A stretch of 51,568 bases of DNA from Clostridia bacterium (GCA_017517745.1 JAFWYJ010000017.1:1-51568); one strand, 5' to 3'; positions 7,575 through 15,824 are shown, counted from the first letter of the stretch. Numbers and translations are program-made. The notes: generated by a model from the letters alone, not told the origin.

Positions 7575-10088
7575 TTGGCAAAATACAACAGCGCAAAATG
7601 CGCCAAGAGCGAGAGAATCGAGCTGCTCAAGGCAGATCTGTTTGCGACAAGTCCTCAGATCGAGGCGGATCGCGCGGTGCTTCTGACCGAGAGCTATATG
7701 CAGACCGAGGGCGAGCCGATGGTCCTGCGTCGCGCAAAGGCGTTCCGCAACATCTTGGAAAAGATGCCCGTCACGATCCGTCCCAACGAGCTGGTGGTCG
7801 GCGCGGCAACCGTGTCGCCTCGCAGCTGTCAGATCTATCCCGAGTTCTCGTTCTCCTGGCTTGAGGATGAATTTGAAACGGTCGCAACGCGCTCGGCAGA
7901 CCCGTTCTATATTTCGGAGGAAAACAAGGAGAAGCTTCGCAAGGTCTTCCGCTATTGGAAGGGAAGGACCTCGAGTGAACTTGCCACCTCCATGATCGTG
8001 CCCGAGGCACGCCTTGCGATGGAGCACAACGTGTTCACGCCCGGAAACTATTTTTACAACGGTGTCGGACACGTGACGGTGCAGTATGATAAGGTGCTTC
8101 GCATCGGTTATCGCGGCATCATCGATCAGGTGAACCGGGAGCGTGGCAAGATGAACGTCGGCGACGCCGACTATTGCACCAAGAGCGCGCTTTTGGATGC
8201 GATCGAGATCTCTTGCGAGGCAGCAATTACATACGCCAACCGTTACGCCGCGCTTGCGAGAGAGCTGGCACAAAAGGAAAGCAACGCCAAGCGTCGTGAG
8301 GAGTTTTTGGCGATTGCGGAGAATTGCTCGCGCGTGCCCGCCAACGGCGCCAAGAGCTTTTGGGAGGCTTGCCAGAGTTTCTGGTTCGTGCAGATGCTCG
8401 TGCAGATCGAATCGAGCGGACATTCGATCTCTCCCGGTCGCTTTGACCAATATATGTATCCTTATTATAAAGCCGACGTTGACGCGGGCAAGATCACGCG
8501 CGACGAGGCGCAGGAGCTGATCGACTGCGTGTGGATCAAGCTCAACGATCTCTCCAAGTGCCGCGACTCGGCATCTGCCGAGGGCTTTGCGGGATATTCG
8601 ATGTTCCAGAACTTGATCGCGGGCGGTCAGGACGCCAACGGCGAGGACGCGACCAACGATCTTTCGTTCATGTGCATCGACGCGACCATGCACGTCATGC
8701 TCCCCGGACCTTCGTTCTCGGTCCGTGTCTGGAATCGCACGCCGCACGAGTTCTTGCTCCGTGCAGCAGAACTGACGCGCACGGGTATCGGACTCCCCGC
8801 ATACTATAACGACGAGGTCATCATTCCGTCGCTGATGTCGAGAGGTGTGTCTCTGGAGGATGCGCGTGACTATAACATCATCGGATGCGTCGAGCCTCAA
8901 AAGTCGGGCAAGACCTGGGGGTGGCATGACGCCGCCTTCTTCAACATGCTCAAGCCGATGGAGATGGTATTCTCGAACGGTAAGCTGGAGGGCGTTCAGG
9001 TCGGACTCAAGACGGGTGAGCTTGACAGCTTCCAAACCTTTGACGAGTTTTACGGCGCGTACCGCGCACAGACCGCATACATGATCTCCTTGATGGTCAA
9101 CGCCTGCAACGCGATCGACGTGGCACATGCCGAGCGTTGCCCGCTGCCTTACCTCTCTTCGATGATCGAGGATTGCATCGGACGCGGAAAGACCCCCGAG
9201 CAGGGAGGCGCGATCTACAACTTCACGGGCCCGCAGGGCTTTGGCATCGCCAACGTGGCGGATGCGCTCTACGCGATCGAGAAGCTGGTGTTCGAGCAGA
9301 AGAAATTCACACTCGCCGAGCTGCGCGACGCGCTCGACGCGAACTACGGAAAGGTCTCCGACAAGGAAGCCGAGACAATTACCGTCGGCGTGGTGACCGA
9401 GCTTTCCAAGAACGGAATCGTGGTGAATGAGGACAAGGTCGCCGAGATCTGGCGTGCGGTGAAGGATCGCTCGAAGAATCCGAGATACGCCGAGATCCGC
9501 GAGATGATCTTGGCACAGGACAAGTTCGGAAACGATATCGCGGAGGTGGACGCCTTGGCGCGTGACGCCGCGTATTCCTACACGAAGCCGCTGTTGCAGT
9601 ACCGCAACCCGCGCGGCGGACAGTTCCACGCGGGACTCTATCCCGTTTCGGCAAACGTTCCGCTCGGCGCGCAGACGGCTGCATCTCCCGACGGCAGATT
9701 TGCGGGAACCCCCGTGGCAGACGGCGTATCTCCCAGCGCGGGCATGGACGTTCACGGACCGACGAGTGCCGCAAACTCGGTGTCTTGCCTCGACCACGGA
9801 ATCGCTTCCAACGGTACGCTTTTCAACATGAAATTCCATCCCAGCGCGCTTGCGGGCGACTCGGGACTTGAGAATTTCGTGGCGCTGGTGCAGACCTACT
9901 TCGAAATGAAGGGAAGCCACATGCAGTTCAACGTGGTCAGCCGCGAGACGTTGCGAGACGCACAGAAGAACCCCGATCAGTACCGCAGTCTGGTGGTGCG
10001 CGTCGCGGGCTACAGCGCACTCTTTACCACCCTGTCCAAGTCGCTTCAGGATGACATCATCAACCGAACCGAGCAGGCATCGTTCTGA
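7575..10088 (+). CDS. Glycyl radical diol dehydratase (B12-independent 1,2-propanediol/glycerol type)
   Basis: This 837-residue enzyme is the signature catalyst of the BMC. It removes water from 1,2-propanediol (or glycerol) to give propionaldehyde (or 3-hydroxypropionaldehyde), using a radical on Gly812 in the motif RVAGYSA. Thiyl Cys438 and base Glu440 lie in IIGCVEP. His166 (GVGHVTV) and Ser284 (GHSISPG) correspond to the substrate-binding His164 and Ser282 of Clostridium butyricum glycerol dehydratase, which argues against a choline lyase. It starts with TTG, with AAAGGATGTG upstream; no ATG with a good site is near. The residues before the PFL-like core are few, so no clear N-terminal encapsulation peptide is seen. 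Propanediol is favoured over glycerol because an aldolase is in the locus. Confidence 0.93.
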   Translation: MAKYNSAKCAKSERIELLKADLFATSPQIEADRAVLLTESYMQTEGEPMVLRRAKAFRNILEKMPVTIRPNELVVGAATVSPRSCQIYPEFSFSWLEDEFETVATRSADPFYISEENKEKLRKVFRYWKGRTSSELATSMIVPEARLAMEHNVFTPGNYFYNGVGHVTVQYDKVLRIGYRGIIDQVNRERGKMNVGDADYCTKSALLDAIEISCEAAITYANRYAALARELAQKESNAKRREEFLAIAENCSRVPANGAKSFWEACQSFWFVQMLVQIESSGHSISPGRFDQYMYPYYKADVDAGKITRDEAQELIDCVWIKLNDLSKCRDSASAEGFAGYSMFQNLIAGGQDANGEDATNDLSFMCIDATMHVMLPGPSFSVRVWNRTPHEFLLRAAELTRTGIGLPAYYNDEVIIPSLMSRGVSLEDARDYNIIGCVEPQKSGKTWGWHDAAFFNMLKPMEMVFSNGKLEGVQVGLKTGELDSFQTFDEFYGAYRAQTAYMISLMVNACNAIDVAHAERCPLPYLSSMIEDCIGRGKTPEQGGAIYNFTGPQGFGIANVADALYAIEKLVFEQKKFTLAELRDALDANYGKVSDKEAETITVGVVTELSKNGIVVNEDKVAEIWRAVKDRSKNPRYAEIREMILAQDKFGNDIAEVDALARDAAYSYTKPLLQYRNPRGGQFHAGLYPVSANVPLGAQTAASPDGRFAGTPVADGVSPSAGMDVHGPTSAANSVSCLDHGIASNGTLFNMKFHPSALAGDSGLENFVALVQTYFEMKGSHMQFNVVSRETLRDAQKNPDQYRSLVVRVAGYSALFTTLSKSLQDDIINRTEQASF

Positions 10089-10105
10089 CGGAGGAATGGA
10101 CGGCT

Positions 10106-10891
10106 ATGGATAACAATTCTGTGGTGGGAAGGATCTTTGATATTCAGAAATTCTCAACACACGACGGAGAGGGAATACGGACCGTGGTCTTCCTCAAGGG
10201 CTGTATTCTCCGTTGCCGTTGGTGTTGCAATCCCGAATCGCAGAGCTTTCGCATACAGCGCATGAAAACGGCGAATGGAACCCGCGTGGTCGGCTACGAC
10301 ACCACGGTTGGCGACGTGATGCAGCAGGTGGTGCGCGACATGCCGTACTACCGCCGCAGCGGAGGAGGCTTGACGCTTTCGGGCGGCGAGGCGCTCTGCC
10401 AGCAGGAATTTGTGACGGCGTTGCTCACCGAGGCAAAGGCGAAAGGCATCAATACCGCGGTTGAGACCACGGCGTGCCTTCCGTTTGAGATGATCGAGCC
10501 ACAGCTGAAGCTGCTCGATACGGTGTTGATGGATATCAAGCATATCAATTCCGAAAAACACGAGAAATTTACAACCATGAAAAACGAGCTGATCCTTGCC
10601 AACGCGAGGAAAATTGCCGAGTCGGGAACACATCTGATCATTCGCGTTCCCACCATCCCCACCTTCAACGACACCGAGGAGGAGATCCGCGACATCGCAC
10701 GCTTTGCCGCATCTCTGCCGGGCGTCAACGAGATCCATCTGCTTCCGTATCACCGCTTGGGATATGACAAATACATGGGGCTTGAGCGTGATTACGGCAT
10801 GGGAGATCTTCCCACGCCGAATGCCGAGAAGATGGAGCGCCTGCGCCGCGTGGCGGAGCGCGAGGGGCTGAAGGCGATCATCGGCGGTTGA
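10106..10891 (+). CDS. Glycyl radical enzyme activating enzyme (radical SAM), compact form
   Basis: It uses SAM and a 4Fe-4S cluster to abstract hydrogen from the dehydratase glycine. The cluster motif is Cys33-x3-Cys37-x2-Cys40. The glycine-rich SAM contact GGGLTLSGGEAL follows, then VLMDIKH and RVPTIPTFND. The protein is 261 residues. Most activases for this enzyme group have an inserted ferredoxin-like domain with two extra clusters after the first motif; here only about 50 residues without cysteines separate the cluster motif from SGGE, so it resembles the pyruvate formate-lyase activase in architecture. It follows the dehydratase by 17 nt with GGAGGA upstream. Confidence 0.92.
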   Translation: MDNNSVVGRIFDIQKFSTHDGEGIRTVVFLKGCILRCRWCCNPESQSFRIQRMKTANGTRVVGYDTTVGDVMQQVVRDMPYYRRSGGGLTLSGGEALCQQEFVTALLTEAKAKGINTAVETTACLPFEMIEPQLKLLDTVLMDIKHINSEKHEKFTTMKNELILANARKIAESGTHLIIRVPTIPTFNDTEEEIRDIARFAASLPGVNEIHLLPYHRLGYDKYMGLERDYGMGDLPTPNAEKMERLRRVAEREGLKAIIGG

Positions 10892-10923
10892 TTCTCTACA
10901 TTATTTATAAAGGGGTGAACCCA

Positions 10924-11292
10924 TTGAACGAGGCTTACGAAACCAAAAACAGAATCATACAGGAATTGGTGCCCGGTAAACAGATCACGCTGGCACACAT
11001 CATTGCAAATCCCGATTCCACGCTTTACCGCAAGCTGGGGCTTGATCCCGCGGTGGACTATTCCAAAAAGTCCGCCATCGGAATCATGACCATGACACCG
11101 AGCGAATACGCCATCATCGCGTCGGACATTTCGCTCAAGTCATCGGGCGCGGAGGTCGGATTCGTGGACCGCTTTTCGGGTACGCTGATCGTTGTGGGAA
11201 GCGTTTCCGAGGTCGAGGCGGCAATTTTTGCCGCGGCGGATTACGCCAAGCAGAAGCTCGGATTCTCCGTTTGCGAGATCACCAAGACCTGA
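10924..11292 (+). CDS. EutS/PduU-like circularly permuted BMC-H shell protein
   Basis: A hexameric shell protein of 122 residues. The signature is RIIQELVPGKQITLAHIIANP near the N-terminus (the permuted strand that forms a beta-barrel over the pore), followed by IGIMTMTPSEYAIIASDI and VGFVDRFSGTLIV. I chose TTG at 10924, since AAAGGGGTG lies 6 nt before it and the homology starts there; an upstream ATG would add only non-conserved residues. It sits 32 nt after the activase gene and 5 nt before the GTPase gene, an order common in pdu and eut loci. Confidence 0.9.
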   Translation: MNEAYETKNRIIQELVPGKQITLAHIIANPDSTLYRKLGLDPAVDYSKKSAIGIMTMTPSEYAIIASDISLKSSGAEVGFVDRFSGTLIVVGSVSEVEAAIFAAADYAKQKLGFSVCEITKT

Positions 11293-11297
11293 GTTTT

Positions 11298-11723
11298 ATG
11301 AAAAAAATCATTTTTATGGGCAAAAGCGGCGGCGGAAAGACCACTTTGATCGAGGCTTTGCGCGGCGAAGAGATCGTCTATCGCAAGACGCAATACATCG
11401 ACTATTCCGACACGTTCATGGATACGCCGGGAGAGTACACCGAGGGCAATGACCTCGGAGGCGCTTTGGCGGTCTATTCCTACGAGTCGGACGTGGTGGC
11501 TCTGGTGGTTGCCGCGAACGATGAATTTTGCATTTTCCCCCCCGCCTGCGCACCTGTGGCAAACCGTCCCGTGATCGGCGTGGTGACCAAGTGCGACGCG
11601 GAGGATGCCCGCCCCGAGCGAGCCGCTATGTGGTTGGAAATTTGCGGCTGCGATCCGATTTTTTTCACCTCCGCAAAGAAGCGGGAAGGCGTTGACGCGA
11701 TTTTGGAGTATCTGAGAGATTGA
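11298..11723 (+). CDS. EutP/PduV-like small GTPase
   Basis: This 141-residue protein has a P-loop GKSGGGKT (residues 8-15), a switch region with DTPGEY, and VVTKCDAED as the guanine-specificity motif (TKCD). Such GTPases accompany BMC operons, and PduV has been linked to microcompartment movement or positioning. Unlike longer PduV forms, there is no N-terminal extension for shell attachment. It is the last gene of unit 1; a new promoter follows within 70 nt. Confidence 0.88.
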   Translation: MKKIIFMGKSGGGKTTLIEALRGEEIVYRKTQYIDYSDTFMDTPGEYTEGNDLGGALAVYSYESDVVALVVAANDEFCIFPPACAPVANRPVIGVVTKCDAEDARPERAAMWLEICGCDPIFFTSAKKREGVDAILEYLRD

Positions 11724-11753
11724 TTTGGACGAAAACCACATCTTTCAACGCCA

Positions 11754-11840
11754 AAAACCAACAAAAACCACAATTATTTTTGGAAAAGTCTTGACAAAAC
11801 CAAGAAAATATGGTATGATATAGTCGTAAAACCAACAAAA
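11754..11840 (+). promoter_or_regulatory. Promoter of BMC unit 2 flanked by two AAAACCAACAAAA motifs
   Basis: TTGACA (11791-11796), a 17-nt spacer and TATGAT (11814-11819) form a strong promoter. The 13-nt motif AAAACCAACAAAA lies upstream (11754-11766) and just downstream of the -10 box (11828-11840), where a bound protein could block transcription. The third copy is at the unit 1 promoter. Confidence 0.75.
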
Positions 11841-11871
11841 CCAAAATCTTTTTGAAGGAGAGATAAAGGAA

Positions 11872-12675
11872 ATGACAGAGTACGAAATCAAAAAACAAAT
11901 CTGCGAGATCGGAAAGAGAATTTACAACAAGGGAATGGTCGCCTCCAACGACGGTAACATTTCCGTAAAGCTCAACGACAACGAGTTCCTCTGCACCCCC
12001 ACGGGTGTTTCCAAGGGCTTCATGACGCCCGAGTACATCTGCAAGGTTGACGCAAAGGGAAACGTCATTCAGGCAAACAAGGGCTTCAAGCCTTCTTCCG
12101 AGATCAAGATGCACATGAGAGTCTACAAGGAAAGACCCGACGTGCAGAGCGTGGTTCACGCGCATCCGCTGTATGCAACCAGCTTTGCAATTGCAGGCAT
12201 TCCGCTCACCGAGCCGATCATGCCCGAGGCAGTCATCGCTCTCGGATGTGTTCCGATCGCTGAGTACGGCACCCCCTCCACCGAGGAGATCCCGGATGCA
12301 GTTTCCAAGTATCTGCAGTATTACGATGCGGTGCTGCTCGCAAACCACGGCGCACTTGCTTTCTCGGATTCTCTTTTGAGTGCATATCACAAGATGGAGT
12401 CTCTGGAATTCTACGCACAGCTCCTCTACCAGTCCAAGATGCTTGGCGGTCCCAAGCAGCTTTCCGAGGCACAGGTTCAGAGACTGTATGAGATCCGCCG
12501 TCAGTTCGGTCTGAAGGGTAAGCACCCCGCAGATCTTTGCCCCAATGCAAAGCAGGGCAAGCCCAGCTGCCACTCCTGCGGCGGCAACTGCAGCTGCGGT
12601 TCTTCCAAGGACGCTGTTGACAGCGACGTGATCGCAGAGATCACCAAGAAGGTGCTTTCCGCACTCGGCAAATAA
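11872..12675 (+). CDS. Class II sugar-phosphate aldolase (fuculose/rhamnulose-1-P type) with encapsulation tail
   Basis: It probably cleaves L-fuculose- or L-rhamnulose-1-phosphate to dihydroxyacetone phosphate and lactaldehyde, feeding the diol pathway. It is 267 residues. The first 215 are a class II aldolase/adducin domain, with SNDGNISVK near residue 25, the glutamate in KPSSE, and zinc-binding histidines in VVHAHPL and NHGAL. The C-terminus adds a cysteine-rich linker (about residues 222-243, six cysteines) and an amphipathic helix of about 18 residues with the look of a BMC encapsulation peptide. The free-living enzyme lacks both. AAGGAGAG precedes the ATG. The exact sugar phosphate cannot be decided from sequence. 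Confidence 0.88.
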   Translation: MTEYEIKKQICEIGKRIYNKGMVASNDGNISVKLNDNEFLCTPTGVSKGFMTPEYICKVDAKGNVIQANKGFKPSSEIKMHMRVYKERPDVQSVVHAHPLYATSFAIAGIPLTEPIMPEAVIALGCVPIAEYGTPSTEEIPDAVSKYLQYYDAVLLANHGALAFSDSLLSAYHKMESLEFYAQLLYQSKMLGGPKQLSEAQVQRLYEIRRQFGLKGKHPADLCPNAKQGKPSCHSCGGNCSCGSSKDAVDSDVIAEITKKVLSALGK

Positions 12676-12687
12676 GCCGAACGCGAG

Positions 12688-13194
12688 ATGAGTACCGACA
12701 TTGAAAGGCTTGTTCGAGAAGCGGTCAAAAACATCACCGAGGCACAAAAGGCTTCTCCCGCCCGCGAGAGAAAGCCGATTGAGCGCATCACGCTCGCCGA
12801 TGCCAAGTTCCTTGCCGAGAAGGTTGAGGAAAAGGCGCGCGAGATGGGTGTGAAAGCGGTTGTGGCGATTGCCGACGAGGGCGGAAACCTCAAGCTTTGC
12901 GAGTGTATGGACGATTCCTATCTCGCAAGCCGCGATATCGCCATTCAGAAATCCTACACTTCCGTGGCTCTGAAAATGTCCACCAAAAAGCTTTCGACGC
13001 TTGCGGCTCCGGGCGGTCCTCTTTACGGGATCCAGCATACAAACGGCGGCAGGATCGTGATCTTTGGCGGAGGAGATCCTCTCGAGGCACACGGAAAGAT
13101 CCTGGGCGCCCTCGGCGTCAGCGGAGGAAGCGAGGAGCAGGATACCGCGCTTTCCGCATACGGAAAAAAGCTTTTCGACGAGTATTTTATTTGA
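12688..13194 (+). CDS. PduO C-terminal/HbpS-like (DUF336) protein
   Basis: This 168-residue protein has an N-terminal helix of about 18 residues resembling an encapsulation peptide, a short linker, and a DUF336 domain. The domain shows LADAKFLAEKVEEKA, the central ADEGGNLKLCECMDD segment and a glycine-rich stretch (PLYGIQHTNGGRIVIFGGGDPL, quoted here only as its region, about residues 110-131). Homologs bind heme or corrinoid-related ligands and are common in BMC loci, but the role is not settled. The adenosyltransferase domain of full PduO is absent, fitting a B12-independent pathway. It begins 12 nt after the aldolase. Confidence 0.8.
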   Translation: MSTDIERLVREAVKNITEAQKASPARERKPIERITLADAKFLAEKVEEKAREMGVKAVVAIADEGGNLKLCECMDDSYLASRDIAIQKSYTSVALKMSTKKLSTLAAPGGPLYGIQHTNGGRIVIFGGGDPLEAHGKILGALGVSGGSEEQDTALSAYGKKLFDEYFI

Positions 13195-13225
13195 TGAGTA
13201 ATTTATTTGAAAGGAATATAACACT

Positions 13226-14416
13226 ATGACGGAACAGGAAAGAATTGAATCCATTGTCCGCCAGGTCATTGCAGGAATGCAGGGGGGAGCGAAGCCCGCG
13301 GCAAGCGGCGGCGCAATTCCCAAGACGTCGCGTGCAGCGGTCCTGACGGAAAAGGAAAAATTTGAGATCCGTGAATTTCCGATCCCCGAAATCGGTGACG
13401 ACGAAATTCTGGTCAAGGTTGAAGGCTGCGGCGTATGCGGAACCGATGCACACGAGTTCAAACGCGATCCCTTCGGTCTGATCCCCGTGGTTCTCGGTCA
13501 CGAGGGAACGGGTGAGATCGTCAAGATCGGTAAGAACGTCAAAAAGGACAGCGCCGGCAAGGATCTTGCTCTCGGAGACAAGATCGTCACCTGCCTGACT
13601 TTTGCGGACGATCCCGAGATCGCCATGCTCGATATGAACAAGATGAACGTCGGATCCGCAGATTGCTATGGCTTGATGCCCGACGATAACGTACATCTGA
13701 ACGGCTGGTTCGCAGATTACATGGTTGTTCGCAAGGGATCTACCGTATTCAACGTCAGCAATCTGGACCTCGATTCGAGAATCCTCATCGAGCCTGCGGC
13801 GGTTTTGATCCATGCAGTGGAAAGAGCAAAGACGACCGGTCTCCTTCGCTTCAACTCCCGCGTTGCAGTGCAGGGATGCGGACCGATCGGTCTGATCTGT
13901 ATCGCGGTTCTTCGTACCATGGGCGTTGAAAACATCACCGCTGTGGACGGCAACGATCAGAGATTGGCATTTGCAAAGCAGATGGGCGCGACGGCATCCG
14001 TGAACTTCAAGAATTACGCCGACGTCAATGCTTTGGCAAACGGTGTGAAGGAATCCTTCGGCGGTCATCTTGCCGATTTCGCTTTCCAGTGCACCGGTTC
14101 GGCTGTGGCACACTCCAACGTCTATAAGTTCATCCGCAACGGCGGCGGACTTTGCGAACTCGGATTCTTCATCAACGGTGGAGATTCGACCATCAACCCG
14201 CACTTTGACCTTTGCGCGAAGGAAATTTCGCTGGTTGGTTCTTGGTGCTACACCGCACGCGACTATGCAACCACTTTTGACTTCCTCAAGAGAGCAAAGG
14301 CAATCGGACTCCCGCTTGACAAGCTGATCACACACAGATTCGGCCTGGCTGATATGAACGAAGCACTTCAGACCAACCTGCGCCAGGATGGCTTGAAGAT
14401 CGCCATCATTCCGTAA
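13226..14416 (+). CDS. Zinc-type (MDR) alcohol dehydrogenase with N-terminal encapsulation helix
   Basis: This 396-residue medium-chain dehydrogenase probably recycles NADH inside the shell by reducing propionaldehyde to propanol, or reduces lactaldehyde to propanediol. Residues 1-18 form an amphipathic helix typical of encapsulation peptides, followed by an Ala/Gly-rich linker. Catalytic zinc ligands are seen in GCGVCGTDAHEF and GHEGTGE; the NAD-binding motif is GCGPIGL. The four-cysteine structural zinc loop common in this family is missing. Most pdu loci use an iron-dependent PduQ here, so the enzyme type is unusual for a PduQ role. Confidence 0.85.
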   Translation: MTEQERIESIVRQVIAGMQGGAKPAASGGAIPKTSRAAVLTEKEKFEIREFPIPEIGDDEILVKVEGCGVCGTDAHEFKRDPFGLIPVVLGHEGTGEIVKIGKNVKKDSAGKDLALGDKIVTCLTFADDPEIAMLDMNKMNVGSADCYGLMPDDNVHLNGWFADYMVVRKGSTVFNVSNLDLDSRILIEPAAVLIHAVERAKTTGLLRFNSRVAVQGCGPIGLICIAVLRTMGVENITAVDGNDQRLAFAKQMGATASVNFKNYADVNALANGVKESFGGHLADFAFQCTGSAVAHSNVYKFIRNGGGLCELGFFINGGDSTINPHFDLCAKEISLVGSWCYTARDYATTFDFLKRAKAIGLPLDKLITHRFGLADMNEALQTNLRQDGLKIAIIP

Positions 14417-14430
14417 GCGAGGAATAGCAC

Positions 14431-14745
14431 ATGGGAAAAGCGGTCGGAATGATCGAGGTTTACGGACTCGTTGCGGCGTTTGCGGCCTGTGACGCGGGCT
14501 GCAAGGCGGCGAACGTGACTGTAGAACCCTTTGACAAAAACAAGCCGGCAAACCCCGACGGACTTCCCGTACCGTTGCAGGTTCTGGTGAAATTCCGCGG
14601 AAGTGTGGAGGACGTTACCGCCGCCGTTGAGGCAGCGGCGATCGAGGTCAAAAAGATCTCGGAAGTGGTTACCAAGCACGTCATCGCAAGCATGGAGGAC
14701 GGATCCGAGAAGATGCTGTCGATCAACGCGTTTGACAAAAACTAA
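14431..14745 (+). CDS. BMC-H shell protein with an enlarged loop
   Basis: A 104-residue single-domain BMC protein. It starts with KAVGMIEVYGLVAAFAACDA, the conserved first strand and helix. Compared with its neighbours it carries about ten extra residues, including NKPANPDGLPVPL, in the loop between strands 2 and 3 where the central pore lies. The altered loop may give this hexamer a distinct pore. It starts 14 nt after the dehydrogenase gene with GAGGAA upstream. Confidence 0.88.
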   Translation: MGKAVGMIEVYGLVAAFAACDAGCKAANVTVEPFDKNKPANPDGLPVPLQVLVKFRGSVEDVTAAVEAAAIEVKKISEVVTKHVIASMEDGSEKMLSINAFDKN

Positions 14746-14802
14746 TTTCAAAAATAAAAAAATAAAAAATAAAACACATTCATTTTTTGGAGGTAAAGAA
14801 AA

Positions 14803-15081
14803 ATGGCACAAGAAGCATTGGGTATGATCGAGACGAGAGGTTTGACTGCAGCAATCGAGGCAGCAGACGCAATGGTCAAGGCAGCAGAGGTCGTTCTGAT
14901 CGGCACCGAGAAGATCGGTTCCGGACTGGTATCCGTCATGGTTCGCGGCGACGTCGGCGCAGTGAAGGCAGCAGTTGAGGCAGGTTCCGCAACCGCTTCC
15001 AGACTCGGCGAAGTGATCGCAACTCACGTGATCCCCAGACCCCACAACGACGTTGAAAAGATTCTTCCCAAGCTGATCTGA
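14803..15081 (+). CDS. BMC-H shell protein (major type, copy A)
   Basis: A 92-residue canonical hexameric shell protein: [20 protein letters not shown], the pore-region motif [19 protein letters not shown], and [15 protein letters not shown] at the end. It is nearly identical to the gene at 15413-15775 and is likely one of the main facet proteins. A strong GGAGG site stands upstream, after a 57-nt A-rich gap. Confidence 0.93.
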   Translation: MAQEALGMIETRGLTAAIEAADAMVKAAEVVLIGTEKIGSGLVSVMVRGDVGAVKAAVEAGSATASRLGEVIATHVIPRPHNDVEKILPKLI

Positions 15082-15106
15082 TCGGCGCTCGAAGAGGCAA
15101 ACAACG

Positions 15107-15397
15107 ATGAAGGCTTTGGGATTTATCGAGGTTTCGGGTGTCGTTGCGGCAGTCGATGCACTCGACGTGATGTGTAAGAGCTCCGACGTGGAATTTGTCA
15201 CGTGGGAGAGAAAGCTCGGCGGACGAATGGTCACGGTGATCGTCACCGGAACCGTTTCGGCCGTCACGGAGGCAATCGAGTGCGCGAAGCGTAATGCACA
15301 GGCACCGATTATGGCTTTCAACGTCATTCCCAACCCTCATGAGGAAACACAGCGCATGGTTCAGCTGAGCGCATCCCGCATGACGGGTAAGCGCTGA
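15107..15397 (+). CDS. BMC-H shell protein (divergent type)
   Basis: A 96-residue single-domain BMC protein that differs from the flanking pair. It has ALGFIEVSGVVAAVDALDVM, then WERKLGGRMVTVIVTG, where KLGGR replaces the GSGL pore motif, and a polar C-terminal tail. It may form a hexamer with different pore chemistry. Confidence 0.92.
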   Translation: MKALGFIEVSGVVAAVDALDVMCKSSDVEFVTWERKLGGRMVTVIVTGTVSAVTEAIECAKRNAQAPIMAFNVIPNPHEETQRMVQLSASRMTGKR

Positions 15398-15412
15398 TAG
15401 GAGGGCTGCGAA

Positions 15413-15775
15413 ATGGCAACAAAAAAACAACAACAGGTCAACCCCGTACAGGCAAAGGCAGGTACGGAAGAAATAATCAAAAAGGAGACTATCAAAATGG
15501 TACAGCAGGCATTAGGAATGGTTGAAACCCGCGGTCTTGTAGCCGCAATTGAGGCAGCAGACGCAATGCTGAAGGCAGCAAACGTTGAGCTGGTCGGCAC
15601 CGAGAAGATCGGTTCCGGATTGGTATCTGTTATGGTTCGCGGTGACGTCGGTGCCGTAAAGGCAGCGGTCGAGACCGGTTCCGCAGCAGCAGGCGCTCTG
15701 GGCGAAGTGATTGCAACTCACGTCATTCCCAGACCCCACAACGATGTTGAGAAGATTCTTCCCGCATTGAAGTAA
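15413..15775 (+). CDS. BMC-H shell protein (major type, copy B) with optional N-terminal extension
   Basis: The BMC domain is almost the same as that encoded at 14803-15081. Two good starts exist. ATG at 15413 follows AGGAGGG and gives 120 residues with a 28-residue polar, Gln/Lys-rich leader; ATG at 15497 follows AAAAAGGAG and gives a standard 92-residue protein. Both sites have good spacing, so two isoforms could be made from one gene. The gene probably arose by duplication of copy A. Confidence 0.9.
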   Translation: MATKKQQQVNPVQAKAGTEEIIKKETIKMVQQALGMVETRGLVAAIEAADAMLKAANVELVGTEKIGSGLVSVMVRGDVGAVKAAVETGSAAAGALGEVIATHVIPRPHNDVEKILPALK

Positions 15776-15791
15776 GCCAGGGCCCGAGGAT

Positions 15792-15824
15792 TGGAAAGCG
15801 GCTGAGACACACAGCCGCTTTCCA
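15792..15824 (+). other. Strong intercistronic hairpin without a T-run
   Basis: The 13-bp perfect stem TGGAAAGCGGCTG (15792-15804) pairs with 15812-15824 around a 7-nt loop. No T-run follows, so it is probably not a terminator. It sits between shell genes and the eutN-like gene and may act in mRNA processing or differential stability. Confidence 0.7.

Noticed and set aside
7551-9920. A 789-codon minus-strand reading frame opposite the dehydratase gene
   Set aside because: It is a mirror of a strongly coding gene, has no ribosome binding site, and its Arg/His/Leu-rich product resembles no family. Several equally long antisense frames lie opposite other genes here (for example 15899-17794 and 34799-37372).
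7575-10088. Choline trimethylamine-lyase
   Set aside because: The His166/Ser284 pair matches diol dehydratases, and an aldolase and no choline-specific genes are in the locus.
12688-13194. B12 adenosyltransferase (PduO)
   Set aside because: Only the DUF336/C-terminal-type domain is present; the adenosyltransferase domain is absent.
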